Shown here: positions 1 to 5,370 of the stretch, in pieces
Layout of the letters: the number at the start of each line of letters is the position of its first letter
Position numbering within the stretch: position 1 is the first letter of the stretch
Notes under the pieces: model-generated
Database searches by the model: none
What the model was told of the DNA's origin: nothing
Seen by the model: the letters and a program-made list of their open reading frames with translations, nothing else
Position numbers and translations under genes: made by a program
Origin: DATLGB01 sp035540675
Lineage (GTDB): Bacteria; Actinomycetota; Thermoleophilia; Solirubrobacterales; Solirubrobacteraceae
NCBI GenBank assembly: GCA_035540675.1
Contig: DATLGB010000095.1
Coordinates: forward strand, 1 to 9,427
DNA: 9,427 nucleotides
Direction: 5' to 3'

Positions 1-289
1 TGCCGCGCGCGCGGCGGGTCTGGATCGCGCCGCGGCTCACGCCGATCGCGGCGAGCTGCCGCCGGGCGACCACGCCGCGCTGAGCACCCGCCAGACGCGC
101 CGCGGCCGCGTCGCCCGAAGCCCCCTGCACGATCCGTGCCAGGTACGCGGGCTCGAAGAGGTGGCTCGAGAACTGCGCGCTGTGCGTGCTCGCCACGGGC
201 CACCCATGGCGTGGCGCGTCGGGCGCGTCCTCTGCGTGCACTTCTCGGGCCACGTCCCGGCGCGGATGGGGGTGGTCGTGTTTCGGCAC
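1..289 (-). CDS. AbiEi-antitoxin-like winged-helix protein, N-terminal part (runs off left edge)
   Basis: Only the first ~96 codons lie in the window; the frame is still open at base 1. The readable protein contains LAGAQRGVVARRQLAAIG followed by VSRGAIQTRRARG. This is the characteristic start of the AbiEi-type antitoxin winged-helix domain (a short helix, then a helix-turn-helix). In actinobacteria that domain commonly heads proteins with a C-terminal DUF559/Vsr-like endonuclease-fold domain, but the C-terminus is not visible, so that architecture is inferred. The frame is closed upstream by a stop at 308-310, and in-frame GTG codons at 289, 253, 241 and 196 are the possible starts. I chose 289 because a CAGGAT hexamer lies exactly 7 bp upstream, matching the leaderless geometry of neighbouring genes. 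GTG 196, nearer the conserved domain, is a real alternative. The gene lies downstream of cofD in the same direction after an ~84-bp gap. A toxin-antitoxin role should not be assumed, since many such proteins are solitary. Confidence 0.6.
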   Translation of the reverse strand, partial: MPKHDHPHPRRDVAREVHAEDAPDAPRHGWPVASTHSAQFSSHLFEPAYLARIVQGASGDAAAARLAGAQRGVVARRQLAAIGVSRGAIQTRRARG

Positions 290-296
290 GCGGCCG

Positions 297-302
297 ATCC
301 TG
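297..302 (-). promoter_or_regulatory. Weak candidate -10 (CAGGAT) for the AbiEi-like gene
   Basis: On the minus strand CAGGAT is followed by 7 bp and then GTG at 289. It differs from the TAGGAT seen before other genes here only in the first base, which is normally the best-conserved T. No -35 and no Shine-Dalgarno are evident. The support is positional analogy only. Confidence 0.25.
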
Positions 303-334
303 ACCCGTCACCGGCCCAGCCCCGGCCGGCGCCG

Positions 335-354
335 CAGGATGGGCACGCATCCGG
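335..354 (-). terminator. Possible weak hairpin after cofD
   Basis: GGATG (337-341) and CATCC (348-352) can pair around a 6-base loop. Further G-C pairing continues outward (334-335 with 354-355) past one A/G mismatch. The hairpin lies just past the cofD stop, so it could attenuate cofD transcription. It has no U-tract, and stems this short arise by chance in such GC-rich DNA. Confidence 0.2.
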
Positions 355-373
355 CACGCCGGCGCGGCGAACG

Positions 374-1303
374 TCACGAAGTCGGCACGCCGGCTTCCCG
401 GAGCCCGTCCGCGAACCGCAGCACCTCGCCCGCCAGCCGCGCCCGCGCGGCGGCGTCGTCCATCGCGACGTCGGTCTCCAGCAGCGGCACGGCGACCGCC
501 ACCCGCTCCTCGGCGACGAAGCCGTCGATCAGGTCGGCGTACAGCCCGGCGACGCCCGCCGGTGACGGCTCGACGGCGGCGCCGCGCAGGAACGCGGCCG
601 TCGGTCCCTTGACCACCCGCCCGCCCACGAACGGCGACACCGCGACGACCGGGGCGCCGGCCGCGTGCAGCAGCGTCCGCATGCCGGGCACCGCGACGAT
701 CGGCCCGATCGAGATGACCGGGTTCGACGGGCCGATGACGATCGCGCGCGCCGCCGCGACGGCGGCCGCCACCTCCGGCGGCACCCGCGCCGCCTCCACG
801 CCCCGCAGCTCCACCGTGCCGGCGTCCGCCTCGCCGGCCTTGCCGCCGCGCCGGATCATCCACTCCTGGAACGGGACGCCGTCGACCCAGGTCCGGACGG
901 GCTCGTCGCACATCGGCAGCACGCGCGGCCCGACCCGCAGCGTCCGCCGCAGCGCGTCGAGGGCGCCCGTGAGGCGCTCGCCCGCCGCCAGCCGCCGCGC
1001 GCGGTCGCGGCCGATCTCGAGGTCCTCGTCGCCGAGCGAGAACCACACGTCCTCGCCGCGCGCCCGCAGGCGCTCCATCGCGTGGAAGGTGTCGCCGGCC
1101 AGGCCCCAGCCGCGCTCGTCGACGCGGTCAGCCAGCCAGAACAGGCACAGGTCGGGATCGGGCGAGACGTGGGCGCCGTGGATCTCGACGTCGTCGCCCG
1201 TGTTGGCGACCACCACGAGGTCGTCGCCGACCACGTCGGCCATCCCGCGGGCGAGCTTGGCCCCGCCGGTGCCGCCGGCGAGCACGACCACTGGCTCCGA
1301 CAC
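374..1303 (-). CDS. cofD: 2-phospho-L-lactate/phosphoenolpyruvate transferase of coenzyme F420 biosynthesis (CofD/FbiA)
   Basis: CofD/FbiA transfers the activated three-carbon moiety (lactyl- or enolpyruvyl-diphospho-guanosine) onto the deazaflavin Fo, giving F420-0 or dehydro-F420-0 in the cytosol. Visible hallmarks, numbered from GTG 1303 (309 aa, about family length): the N-terminal nucleotide-binding loop GGTGGAKLARG (10-20), NTGDD (34-38) with the metal-binding aspartates, SLGDEDLEIG (89-98), GPSNPVISIGPI (191-202) and SPFVGG..KGPT (223-235). A GTG at 1312 would add three residues, but the likely -10 TAGGGT (1311-1316) overlaps that codon and sits exactly 7 bp before GTG 1303, so 1303 is preferred. 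Actinobacterial enzymes usually use the phosphoenolpyruvate-derived donor; the sequence alone does not settle this. The ligase partner (cofE/fbiB) is not adjacent: the neighbours are an AbiEi-like gene and a divergent thioesterase. Identity is very secure; the start is less so. Confidence 0.93.
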   Translation of the reverse strand: MSEPVVVLAGGTGGAKLARGMADVVGDDLVVVANTGDDVEIHGAHVSPDPDLCLFWLADRVDERGWGLAGDTFHAMERLRARGEDVWFSLGDEDLEIGRDRARRLAAGERLTGALDALRRTLRVGPRVLPMCDEPVRTWVDGVPFQEWMIRRGGKAGEADAGTVELRGVEAARVPPEVAAAVAAARAIVIGPSNPVISIGPIVAVPGMRTLLHAAGAPVVAVSPFVGGRVVKGPTAAFLRGAAVEPSPAGVAGLYADLIDGFVAEERVAVAVPLLETDVAMDDAAARARLAGEVLRFADGLREAGVPTS

Positions 1304-1310
1304 GCCCGGC

Positions 1311-1316
1311 ACCCTA
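1311..1316 (-). promoter_or_regulatory. Candidate leaderless -10 (TAGGGT) for cofD
   Basis: TAGGGT on the minus strand is followed by 7 bp and GTG 1303, so transcription would start at or next to the start codon. No Shine-Dalgarno is present and no convincing -35 is visible. It lies only 6 bp from the divergent -10 of the thioesterase gene (1323-1328). Confidence 0.6.
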
Positions 1317-1322
1317 CGCCAG

Positions 1323-1328
1323 TAGCGT
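1323..1328 (+). promoter_or_regulatory. Candidate leaderless -10 (TAGCGT) for the thioesterase-HMG-CoA lyase unit
   Basis: TAGCGT is followed by 7 bp (CCGGCCC) and ATG 1336, matching the geometry of other genes in the window. No Shine-Dalgarno sequence fits in this gap. A -35 is not obvious: GACA at 1299-1302 would leave a 20-bp spacer, which is too long. Confidence 0.6.
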
Positions 1329-1335
1329 CCGGCCC

Positions 1336-1698
1336 ATGAGCCTCCGCCCCGGCCTGCACGGCGAAACCGAGTTCGAGGTCGACGACCGGCTGAGCACGGA
1401 CGTCGGCGGGACGCTCGGCTTCGAGGTCCTCTCGACGCCGGGGATGATCGCGATGATGGAGCGCAACGCGGCGATGCTCGTGTATCCGCACCTGCCCGAC
1501 GGCAGCGCGACCGTCGGCTTCGAGGTCTGCGTCAGGCACGTCGCCGGGGCCGGCAAGGGCGCCACCTGCACCGCCGGCGCGACGCTGCGCGAGGTCGTCG
1601 ACGGCCGCAAGCTGCGCTTCGACGTCGAGGTCCGCGAGGGCGAGCGGACGATCGGCGTGGGCACGCACGAGCGCCGTATCGTGCAGCGCGGCACATGA
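1336..1698 (+). CDS. FlK-like hotdog-fold acyl-CoA thioesterase
   Basis: This 120-residue protein resembles the fluoroacetyl-CoA thioesterase (FlK) branch of the hotdog superfamily. These single-domain cytosolic enzymes hydrolyse short acyl-CoA thioesters. Against the FlK triad Thr42/Glu50/His76, this protein has Thr34 (LSTPGM), Glu42 (MMERNA) and His68 (VCVRHVAG) with identical spacing (8 and 26 residues). Gly61 lies 7 residues before the His as in FlK, and the C-terminal GxGTHER (107-113) is also shared. The FlK lid phenylalanine (Phe36) is not conserved at the equivalent spacing (Gly28, with Phe29 next to it), so fluoroacetyl-CoA specificity should not be inferred. Its stop overlaps the next start (ATGA, 1695-1698), implying co-translation with an HMG-CoA lyase. 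A role in releasing or clearing a short acyl-CoA in that pathway is plausible but unproven. Confidence 0.82.
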   Translation: MSLRPGLHGETEFEVDDRLSTDVGGTLGFEVLSTPGMIAMMERNAAMLVYPHLPDGSATVGFEVCVRHVAGAGKGATCTAGATLREVVDGRKLRFDVEVREGERTIGVGTHERRIVQRGT

Positions 1699-2609
1699 GC
1701 GCGCGCACGGTCAGGATCCGCGAGGTCGGCCCGCGGGACGGCTTCCAGAACGAGCCGGAGATCATCCCGACGCCGGTCAAGGTCGAGCTGATCGGCGCGC
1801 TCGCCCGCACCGGCCTGAAGCGGATCGAGGTGACGAGCTTCGTGCGGGCCGACGTGATCCCGCAGCTCGCCGACGCGCCGGAGGTGCTGCGGACGGCCGA
1901 CATCCCGGCCGGCGTCAGCCGCTCCGTCCTGATCCCCAACGAGAAGGGGCTCGACCACGCTCTCGAGCTGCGCGAGCACTTCGACGAGATCAACGTCTTC
2001 CTGAGCGCGTCCGAGACGCACAACCGCAAGAACGTCAACCGCTCCGTCGAGGAGTCGCTGGCCGGGCTCGAGCGCGTCCTCCCGCGCGCCCGGGAAGCCG
2101 GCCTGCGCTGCGAGGGCGTGATCTCGGTGGCCTTCGGCTGCCCCTACGAGGGCCACGTCCCGCCCGAGCGCGTGTTCGAGATCGCCGGGCGCCTGGTCGC
2201 CGCCGGCGCCGAGGAGATCGGATTCGGCGACACCACCGGCATGGCCAACCCCTCGCAGGTGCGCGAGTTCTTCCCGGCGGCGCGCGCCGCCCTCGGCGAC
2301 GGCGTGGAGCTCACCGCGCACTTCCACAACACCCGCGGCCAGGGGCTCGCCAACGTGTACGCGGCGTGGGAGGCGGGCGTCGACTCGTTCGAGTCGAGCT
2401 TCGGCGAGCTCGGCGGCTGCCCGGTGCCCAAGGGCGCGACCGGCAACGTCGCCACGGAGGACGTCGTCTCCATGCTGCACGAGATGGGCGTCGACACCGG
2501 CATCGACCTGCGCGCGCTGCTCGAGTGCTCGCGCGCGGCACAGCAGCACCTCGGCCGGCCGCTCGGCAGCCACACGCTGGTGGCCGGCCCGGTGGAGTGG
2601 AACGGCTAG
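1695..2609 (+). CDS. mvaB: Hydroxymethylglutaryl-CoA lyase
   Basis: The enzyme cleaves 3-hydroxy-3-methylglutaryl-CoA to acetoacetate and acetyl-CoA, the last step of leucine breakdown. The 304-residue TIM-barrel protein has the expected signatures: EVGPRDGFQNE (10-20), with Arg14 and metal-ligand Asp15; IEVTSFV (44-50); GFGDTTGMANP (176-186); TAHFHNTRGQG (207-217), with metal ligands His209 and His211; and GGCPVPKGATGNVATED (240-256), with catalytic Cys242 and ligand Asn251. Against the human enzyme (Asp42, His233, His235, Cys266, Asn275) every catalytic residue is kept. The cysteine loop reads GGCPVPKGATG where many relatives have GGCPYAxGASG. The start overlaps the thioesterase stop by 4 bp and has no good Shine-Dalgarno, so translational coupling is likely. 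Close homologues acting on other 3-hydroxy-3-alkylglutaryl-CoAs exist (the isohexenyl analogue in terpene catabolism), so the exact substrate is slightly open. The symbol is by family; there is no mevalonate-pathway context. Confidence 0.9.
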   Translation: MSARTVRIREVGPRDGFQNEPEIIPTPVKVELIGALARTGLKRIEVTSFVRADVIPQLADAPEVLRTADIPAGVSRSVLIPNEKGLDHALELREHFDEINVFLSASETHNRKNVNRSVEESLAGLERVLPRAREAGLRCEGVISVAFGCPYEGHVPPERVFEIAGRLVAAGAEEIGFGDTTGMANPSQVREFFPAARAALGDGVELTAHFHNTRGQGLANVYAAWEAGVDSFESSFGELGGCPVPKGATGNVATEDVVSMLHEMGVDTGIDLRALLECSRAAQQHLGRPLGSHTLVAGPVEWNG

Positions 2610-2619
2610 CGGCCTGCCG

Positions 2620-2633
2620 TCAGCGACCGCTGA
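2620..2633. terminator. Small hairpin at convergent gene ends
   Basis: TCAGCG (2620-2625) and CGCTGA (2628-2633) are perfect inverted repeats, effectively a 5-bp stem with a GACC loop. They straddle the crotonase stop codon, 11 bp past the lyase stop, so the hairpin could act on transcripts from both sides. No U-tract is present. It is short enough to be chance. Confidence 0.25.
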
Positions 2634-3402
2634 ACTGCGGCTGGCGCTTCTCTCGGAAGGCCGCGGCGCCCTCCGCGAAGTCGGCCGTCCGCCCGCACAC
2701 CTCCTGCAGCGCGACCTCGAGCTCGAGCGTGGTCGCCAGCGCGGGCCGGGCCGAGGCGTCCATCGCGCGCTTGGCCAGGCCGACGGCGCGCGGCGCGCAC
2801 GCGAGCAGCTCGCCGACGAGGGCGTCCGTGGCCTCGTCGAGCTCGCCGGCCGGCGCCACGCGGTTGACGAGCCCGATCCGCTCGGCGTCCTCGCCGCTGA
2901 GCAGCTTGCCCGTCATGATCAGCTCCTTGGCGCGGCCGAGGCCCACGACCTGCGGCAGCCGCGAGGATCCCCCGACGTCCGGGATCAGGCCGATGCGGGT
3001 CTCGGGCAGGCCGAGGACGGCGTCGGCGGCCGCGACCCGCAGGTCGCAGGCGAGCGCGGTCTCGAGCGCGCCGCCGATGCAGGCGCCGTGCAGCTGCGCG
3101 ACCGTCGCCTTGGGCATCTCCTCGAGCAGGTTGGCCGCCTGCAGCCACGCCGAGCGGAACGGCCGCAGCATCTCGAGGCGGTCGCTGAAGTCGGCGAGCT
3201 CGCGCAGGTCGATCCCCGACGAGAACATCGGGCCCTCGCCGCGCAGGACGACCACGTGCACGCCCGCGTCGGCCGCCGCGGAGCGCAGCGCCTCCCGCAG
3301 CGCGTCGATCAGCTCGAGGTTGAACGCGTTGCGCTTCTCGGGGCGGTTGAGGACGACGTGGCGGACGGCGCCGCGGTCCTCGGTGACGACGAGCTCGCTC
3401 AT
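2620..3402 (-). CDS. Enoyl-CoA hydratase/isomerase (crotonase family)
   Basis: A 260-residue cytosolic crotonase-fold protein of normal length. Landmarks: NRPEKRNAFN (19-28), the CoA/oxyanion strand MFSSGIDLRE (59-68), HGACIGGALETALACD (105-120) and GLPETRIGLIPDVGG (131-145), and the C-terminal FREKRQPQFSGR (249-260). Glu114 and Glu134 are 20 residues apart, matching Glu144/Glu164 of rat mitochondrial enoyl-CoA hydratase, with Gly111 at the oxyanion position. This supports hydration of trans-2-enoyl-CoA, such as crotonyl-CoA. Asp142 sits 8 residues after the second Glu, as in dienoyl-CoA isomerase (Glu196/Asp204), so isomerase activity is a possible alternative. It is convergent with the lyase (10 bp between stops) and divergent from the 3-hydroxybutyryl-CoA dehydrogenase, the enzyme for the adjacent beta-oxidation step. 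The ATG at 3402 is preferred because TAGGAT lies 7 bp upstream. Family is secure; the exact substrate is not. Confidence 0.88.
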   Translation of the reverse strand: MSELVVTEDRGAVRHVVLNRPEKRNAFNLELIDALREALRSAAADAGVHVVVLRGEGPMFSSGIDLRELADFSDRLEMLRPFRSAWLQAANLLEEMPKATVAQLHGACIGGALETALACDLRVAAADAVLGLPETRIGLIPDVGGSSRLPQVVGLGRAKELIMTGKLLSGEDAERIGLVNRVAPAGELDEATDALVGELLACAPRAVGLAKRAMDASARPALATTLELEVALQEVCGRTADFAEGAAAFREKRQPQFSGR

Positions 3403-3409
3403 GCGGCGG

Positions 3410-3415
3410 ATCCTA
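3410..3415 (-). promoter_or_regulatory. Candidate leaderless -10 (TAGGAT) for the crotonase gene
   Basis: On the minus strand TAGGAT is followed by 7 bp and ATG 3402, with no Shine-Dalgarno between. No -35 hexamer is visible at 16-19 bp; CTGGCA at 3425-3430 is too close. Confidence 0.6.
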
Positions 3416-3439
3416 CGGCCGCGCTGCCAGGTGCGGCGG

Positions 3440-3445
3440 TAGGCT
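3440..3445 (+). promoter_or_regulatory. Candidate -10 (TAGGCT) for 3-hydroxybutyryl-CoA dehydrogenase
   Basis: TAGGCT is the only TANNNT in the gap upstream of the dehydrogenase. It would give a leader of about 30 nt, unlike the leaderless arrangement elsewhere, and this is also the gene with a proper Shine-Dalgarno. No -35 is clear. Confidence 0.4.
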
Positions 3446-3455
3446 GCCGCGCCGC

Positions 3456-3469
3456 TTCGAGATTCGAGA
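3456..3469 (+). repeat. Tandem 7-mer TTCGAGA x2 in the leader
   Basis: TTCGAGA occurs twice without a gap, between the candidate -10 and the ribosome binding site of the dehydrogenase gene. It could be an operator half-site pair or chance. It is AT-richer than its surroundings. Confidence 0.4.
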
Positions 3470-3473
3470 CCGC

Positions 3474-3478
3474 AGGAG
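3474..3478 (+). promoter_or_regulatory. Ribosome binding site AGGAG
   Basis: AGGAG lies 4 bases before ATG 3483. It fixes the start of the dehydrogenase gene and is the only clear Shine-Dalgarno in the window, which contrasts with the leaderless neighbours. Confidence 0.7.
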
Positions 3479-3482
3479 TGAC

Positions 3483-4367
3483 ATGACCGAGATCAGCAGG
3501 GTGGGCGTCCTGGGCGCCGGCCTCATGGGGCACGGCATCGCGCAGGTCGTGGCGCAGGCCGGCTACGACGTCGTGCTGCGCGAGGTCGACGACGAGCGCC
3601 TGGCGAAGGGCATCGGCCGGATCCAGAAGCAGCTCGCCCGCGCCGTCGAGAAGGGCAAGGCCAGCCAGGAGGACGCCGACGCGGTCCTCGGCCGCATCAA
3701 GGGGACCACCGACTACGGGGACTTCGCCGACTGCGACCTCGTGATCGAGGCCATCACCGAGGACCTGCAGCGCAAGCTCGACATGTGGCGCGAGCTGGAC
3801 GGGATCGTCAAGCCGGAGGCCGTCTTCGCCACCAACACCTCGTCGCTGGCGGTGGTCGAGCAGGCGGCCGCCACCAGCCGCCCCGCGCAGTTCCTGGGCC
3901 TGCACTTCTTCAACCCGGCGCAGGTGATGAAGCTCGTCGAGGTCATCCGGGCGGTCACGACGTCCGAGGAGGCGTTCCGGACGGGCGTGGAGTTCACCCA
4001 GCGCCTCGGCAAGCTCGGCATCCCGACCCGCGACAGCGCCGGCTTCATCGTCAACCGCCTGCTCGTGCCGTACATGCTCGACGCGATCCGCGCCTACGAG
4101 GAGGGCGTCGGCTCGGTCACCGACATCGACGAGGCGATGAAGGCGGGCGCCGGGCACCCGATGGGCCCGCTGCTGCTCGCCGACTTCGTGGGCCTCGACA
4201 CCCTCGGCGCGATCTGCGACGTGCTGTTCGACGAGTTCCGCGAGCGCCGCTTCGCGCGCCCGCCGCTGCTGCGCAAGATGCTCGCCGCCGGCTGGTACGG
4301 TCGCAAGTCGGGCATGGGGTTCTACGACTACAGCGGCGACGCGCCGGTCGCGAACCCGGGGGTCTGA
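3483..4367 (+). CDS. 3-hydroxybutyryl-CoA dehydrogenase (NAD-type)
   Basis: The enzyme interconverts (S)-3-hydroxyacyl-CoA and 3-ketoacyl-CoA using NAD(H) in the cytosol. The 294-residue chain has the N-terminal Rossmann loop GVLGAGLMGHGIAQ (8-21) and an acidic residue after the second strand (REVDD, 33-37), favouring NAD over NADP. It also has ATNTSSL (116-122), LGLHFFNPAQVMKLVEVI (138-155) and GFIVNRLLVPY (187-197), then the C-terminal helical dimerisation domain (AGAGHPMGP). Catalytic Ser120, His141, Glu153 and Asn191 match human HADH Ser137/His158/Glu170/Asn208 with identical spacing. Length and lack of a fused hydratase fit the stand-alone PaaH/Hbd type used in butyryl-CoA, polyhydroxybutyrate or aromatic catabolism. 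I give no symbol because the pathway is not fixed by context. It is divergent from the crotonase gene and 4 bp upstream of a membrane-protein gene, probably co-transcribed. Confidence 0.93.
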   Translation: MTEISRVGVLGAGLMGHGIAQVVAQAGYDVVLREVDDERLAKGIGRIQKQLARAVEKGKASQEDADAVLGRIKGTTDYGDFADCDLVIEAITEDLQRKLDMWRELDGIVKPEAVFATNTSSLAVVEQAAATSRPAQFLGLHFFNPAQVMKLVEVIRAVTTSEEAFRTGVEFTQRLGKLGIPTRDSAGFIVNRLLVPYMLDAIRAYEEGVGSVTDIDEAMKAGAGHPMGPLLLADFVGLDTLGAICDVLFDEFRERRFARPPLLRKMLAAGWYGRKSGMGFYDYSGDAPVANPGV

Positions 4368-4371
4368 CGCG

Positions 4372-5331
4372 GTGGGCGCCCTGCGCGAGCTGCTGCGTCC
4401 GCCCGCCCACCGGGGGCCCGTGATCGCCGGGGGCGCCGTCGCCCTCACCACCGGCCTGCTGCTCGAGCAGATCCGCATCTCGCCCGGCGACGGCTGGCAG
4501 CTCGCGGTCCTCGCCCTGCCGGCCGCGCTGCTGCTGTGGCTCGGCGTGCAGGCCCGGCTCGAGGGCGGCCGGCCGCCGGCGTACCAGTCCGTCCTGCTCG
4601 TGTGCGGGCTGCTGCTGCTCTACGGCGCCCTGCTGCGCTTCGCCGACCTCGTCGACGACGACTTCGGCCTGGAGTTCCCGGACGGCTGGCTGGCCGTGAC
4701 CGGGCTCGTGCAGGCGTCCGTGGCCGCCTGGGTCGCGGTCCGGCGCAACTCCGCGGTCGCGGCGCTGATCGCGGCCGTCGCGGCCGCGATCGCCCTGCTG
4801 AGCGGGTGGAGCTGGGTGTTCGACACGGAGTCGGTCACGCCGTACCGCTGGCTGCTGCTGGCGCTCGCGATCGCCTACGCGATCGGGTCGCTGCCGCTGC
4901 GCGGGATGAGCCAGCGCCACGCCGAGCAGATGATCAACGCCGCCGGGCTGATGATCCTGGCCATCGCCGTGCTCGAGCCGCTGGCCGGCGGCCTCTTCGG
5001 GCTGCTGGGCGCGGAGCTGCCCGGCTTCTGGGAGCTCGTGCTGCTCGCCGCCGGCTTCGGCCTGATCGCCTACGCGGCGGCGGACCGCGCGCCCGGGCCC
5101 GCCTACGTCGGGACGCTCGTGCTGCTCGCGTTCGTGGCGTACGCCGGGTACTTCGGCGACGACCTGCGCTGGTGGCCGCTGGCGCTGCTCGCGCTGGGCG
5201 TGGCCGGGCTCGCCGCCGGGCTGCGCCCGCGCGCGCCGCTGCCGCCCGAGCCGTCGGGCTACCGCCGCGACGAGCTGCCGCTCGCGGCGCGGACCGGCGA
5301 CGACGTCACCGTGCGGGTGCGGCAGGACTAG
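4372..5331 (+). CDS. Polytopic membrane protein of unknown function (~10 TM)
   Basis: I do not recognise a named family. The 319-residue protein is almost entirely hydrophobic, with about ten predicted membrane spans near residues 16-33, 43-60, 71-91, 105-123, 128-149, 158-174, 187-210, 218-236, 243-260 and 266-284. A polar, probably cytosolic tail of ~35 residues follows. Short acidic loops stand out (DLVDDDFGLEFPDGW at 92-106, YFGDDLRWW at 260-268). There is no signal peptide and no transporter signature I can name. The GTG start is 4 bp after the dehydrogenase stop, with GGGGG at 4358-4362 as a weak ribosome binding site, so it is probably read from the dehydrogenase mRNA; functional linkage is unproven. 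The tail (residues 286-319) is rich in Pro, Arg and Asp/Glu. Coding is supported by a single long open frame with coherent hydrophobic periodicity. Confidence 0.75.
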   Translation: MGALRELLRPPAHRGPVIAGGAVALTTGLLLEQIRISPGDGWQLAVLALPAALLLWLGVQARLEGGRPPAYQSVLLVCGLLLLYGALLRFADLVDDDFGLEFPDGWLAVTGLVQASVAAWVAVRRNSAVAALIAAVAAAIALLSGWSWVFDTESVTPYRWLLLALAIAYAIGSLPLRGMSQRHAEQMINAAGLMILAIAVLEPLAGGLFGLLGAELPGFWELVLLAAGFGLIAYAAADRAPGPAYVGTLVLLAFVAYAGYFGDDLRWWPLALLALGVAGLAAGLRPRAPLPPEPSGYRRDELPLAARTGDDVTVRVRQD

Positions 5332-5334
5332 GAG

Positions 5335-5364
5335 TTGCGCGCGGCGCCGCGGATCGCGTAGCGT
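5335..5364 (+). promoter_or_regulatory. Promoter with -35 TTGCGC and -10 TAGCGT for the SHOCT membrane protein
   Basis: TTGCGC (5335-5340), an 18-bp spacer and TAGCGT (5359-5364) are followed by 6 bp and ATG 5371. This is the most complete promoter in the window and predicts a leaderless transcript. It lies just past the TAG stop (5329-5331) of the upstream gene, so the SHOCT gene can be expressed independently. Confidence 0.65.
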
Positions 5365-5370
5365 CGCGCC

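Noticed and set aside
37..357. 106-codon minus frame at the left end starting MPDACPSCGAG
   Set aside because: It lies in a different frame from the recognisable AbiEi-like peptide, shows no homology I can see, and is rich in Arg/Thr/Ser.
352..394. 12-bp direct repeat CGGCACGCCGGC (352-363 and 383-394)
   Set aside because: The second copy is inside the cofD coding end. Composition makes such repeats likely, and there is no sign of an attachment site or insertion.
186..1325. 379-codon open frame on the plus strand over cofD
   Set aside because: Shadow of cofD; Ser/Arg/Thr/Pro-rich translation without any recognisable domain.
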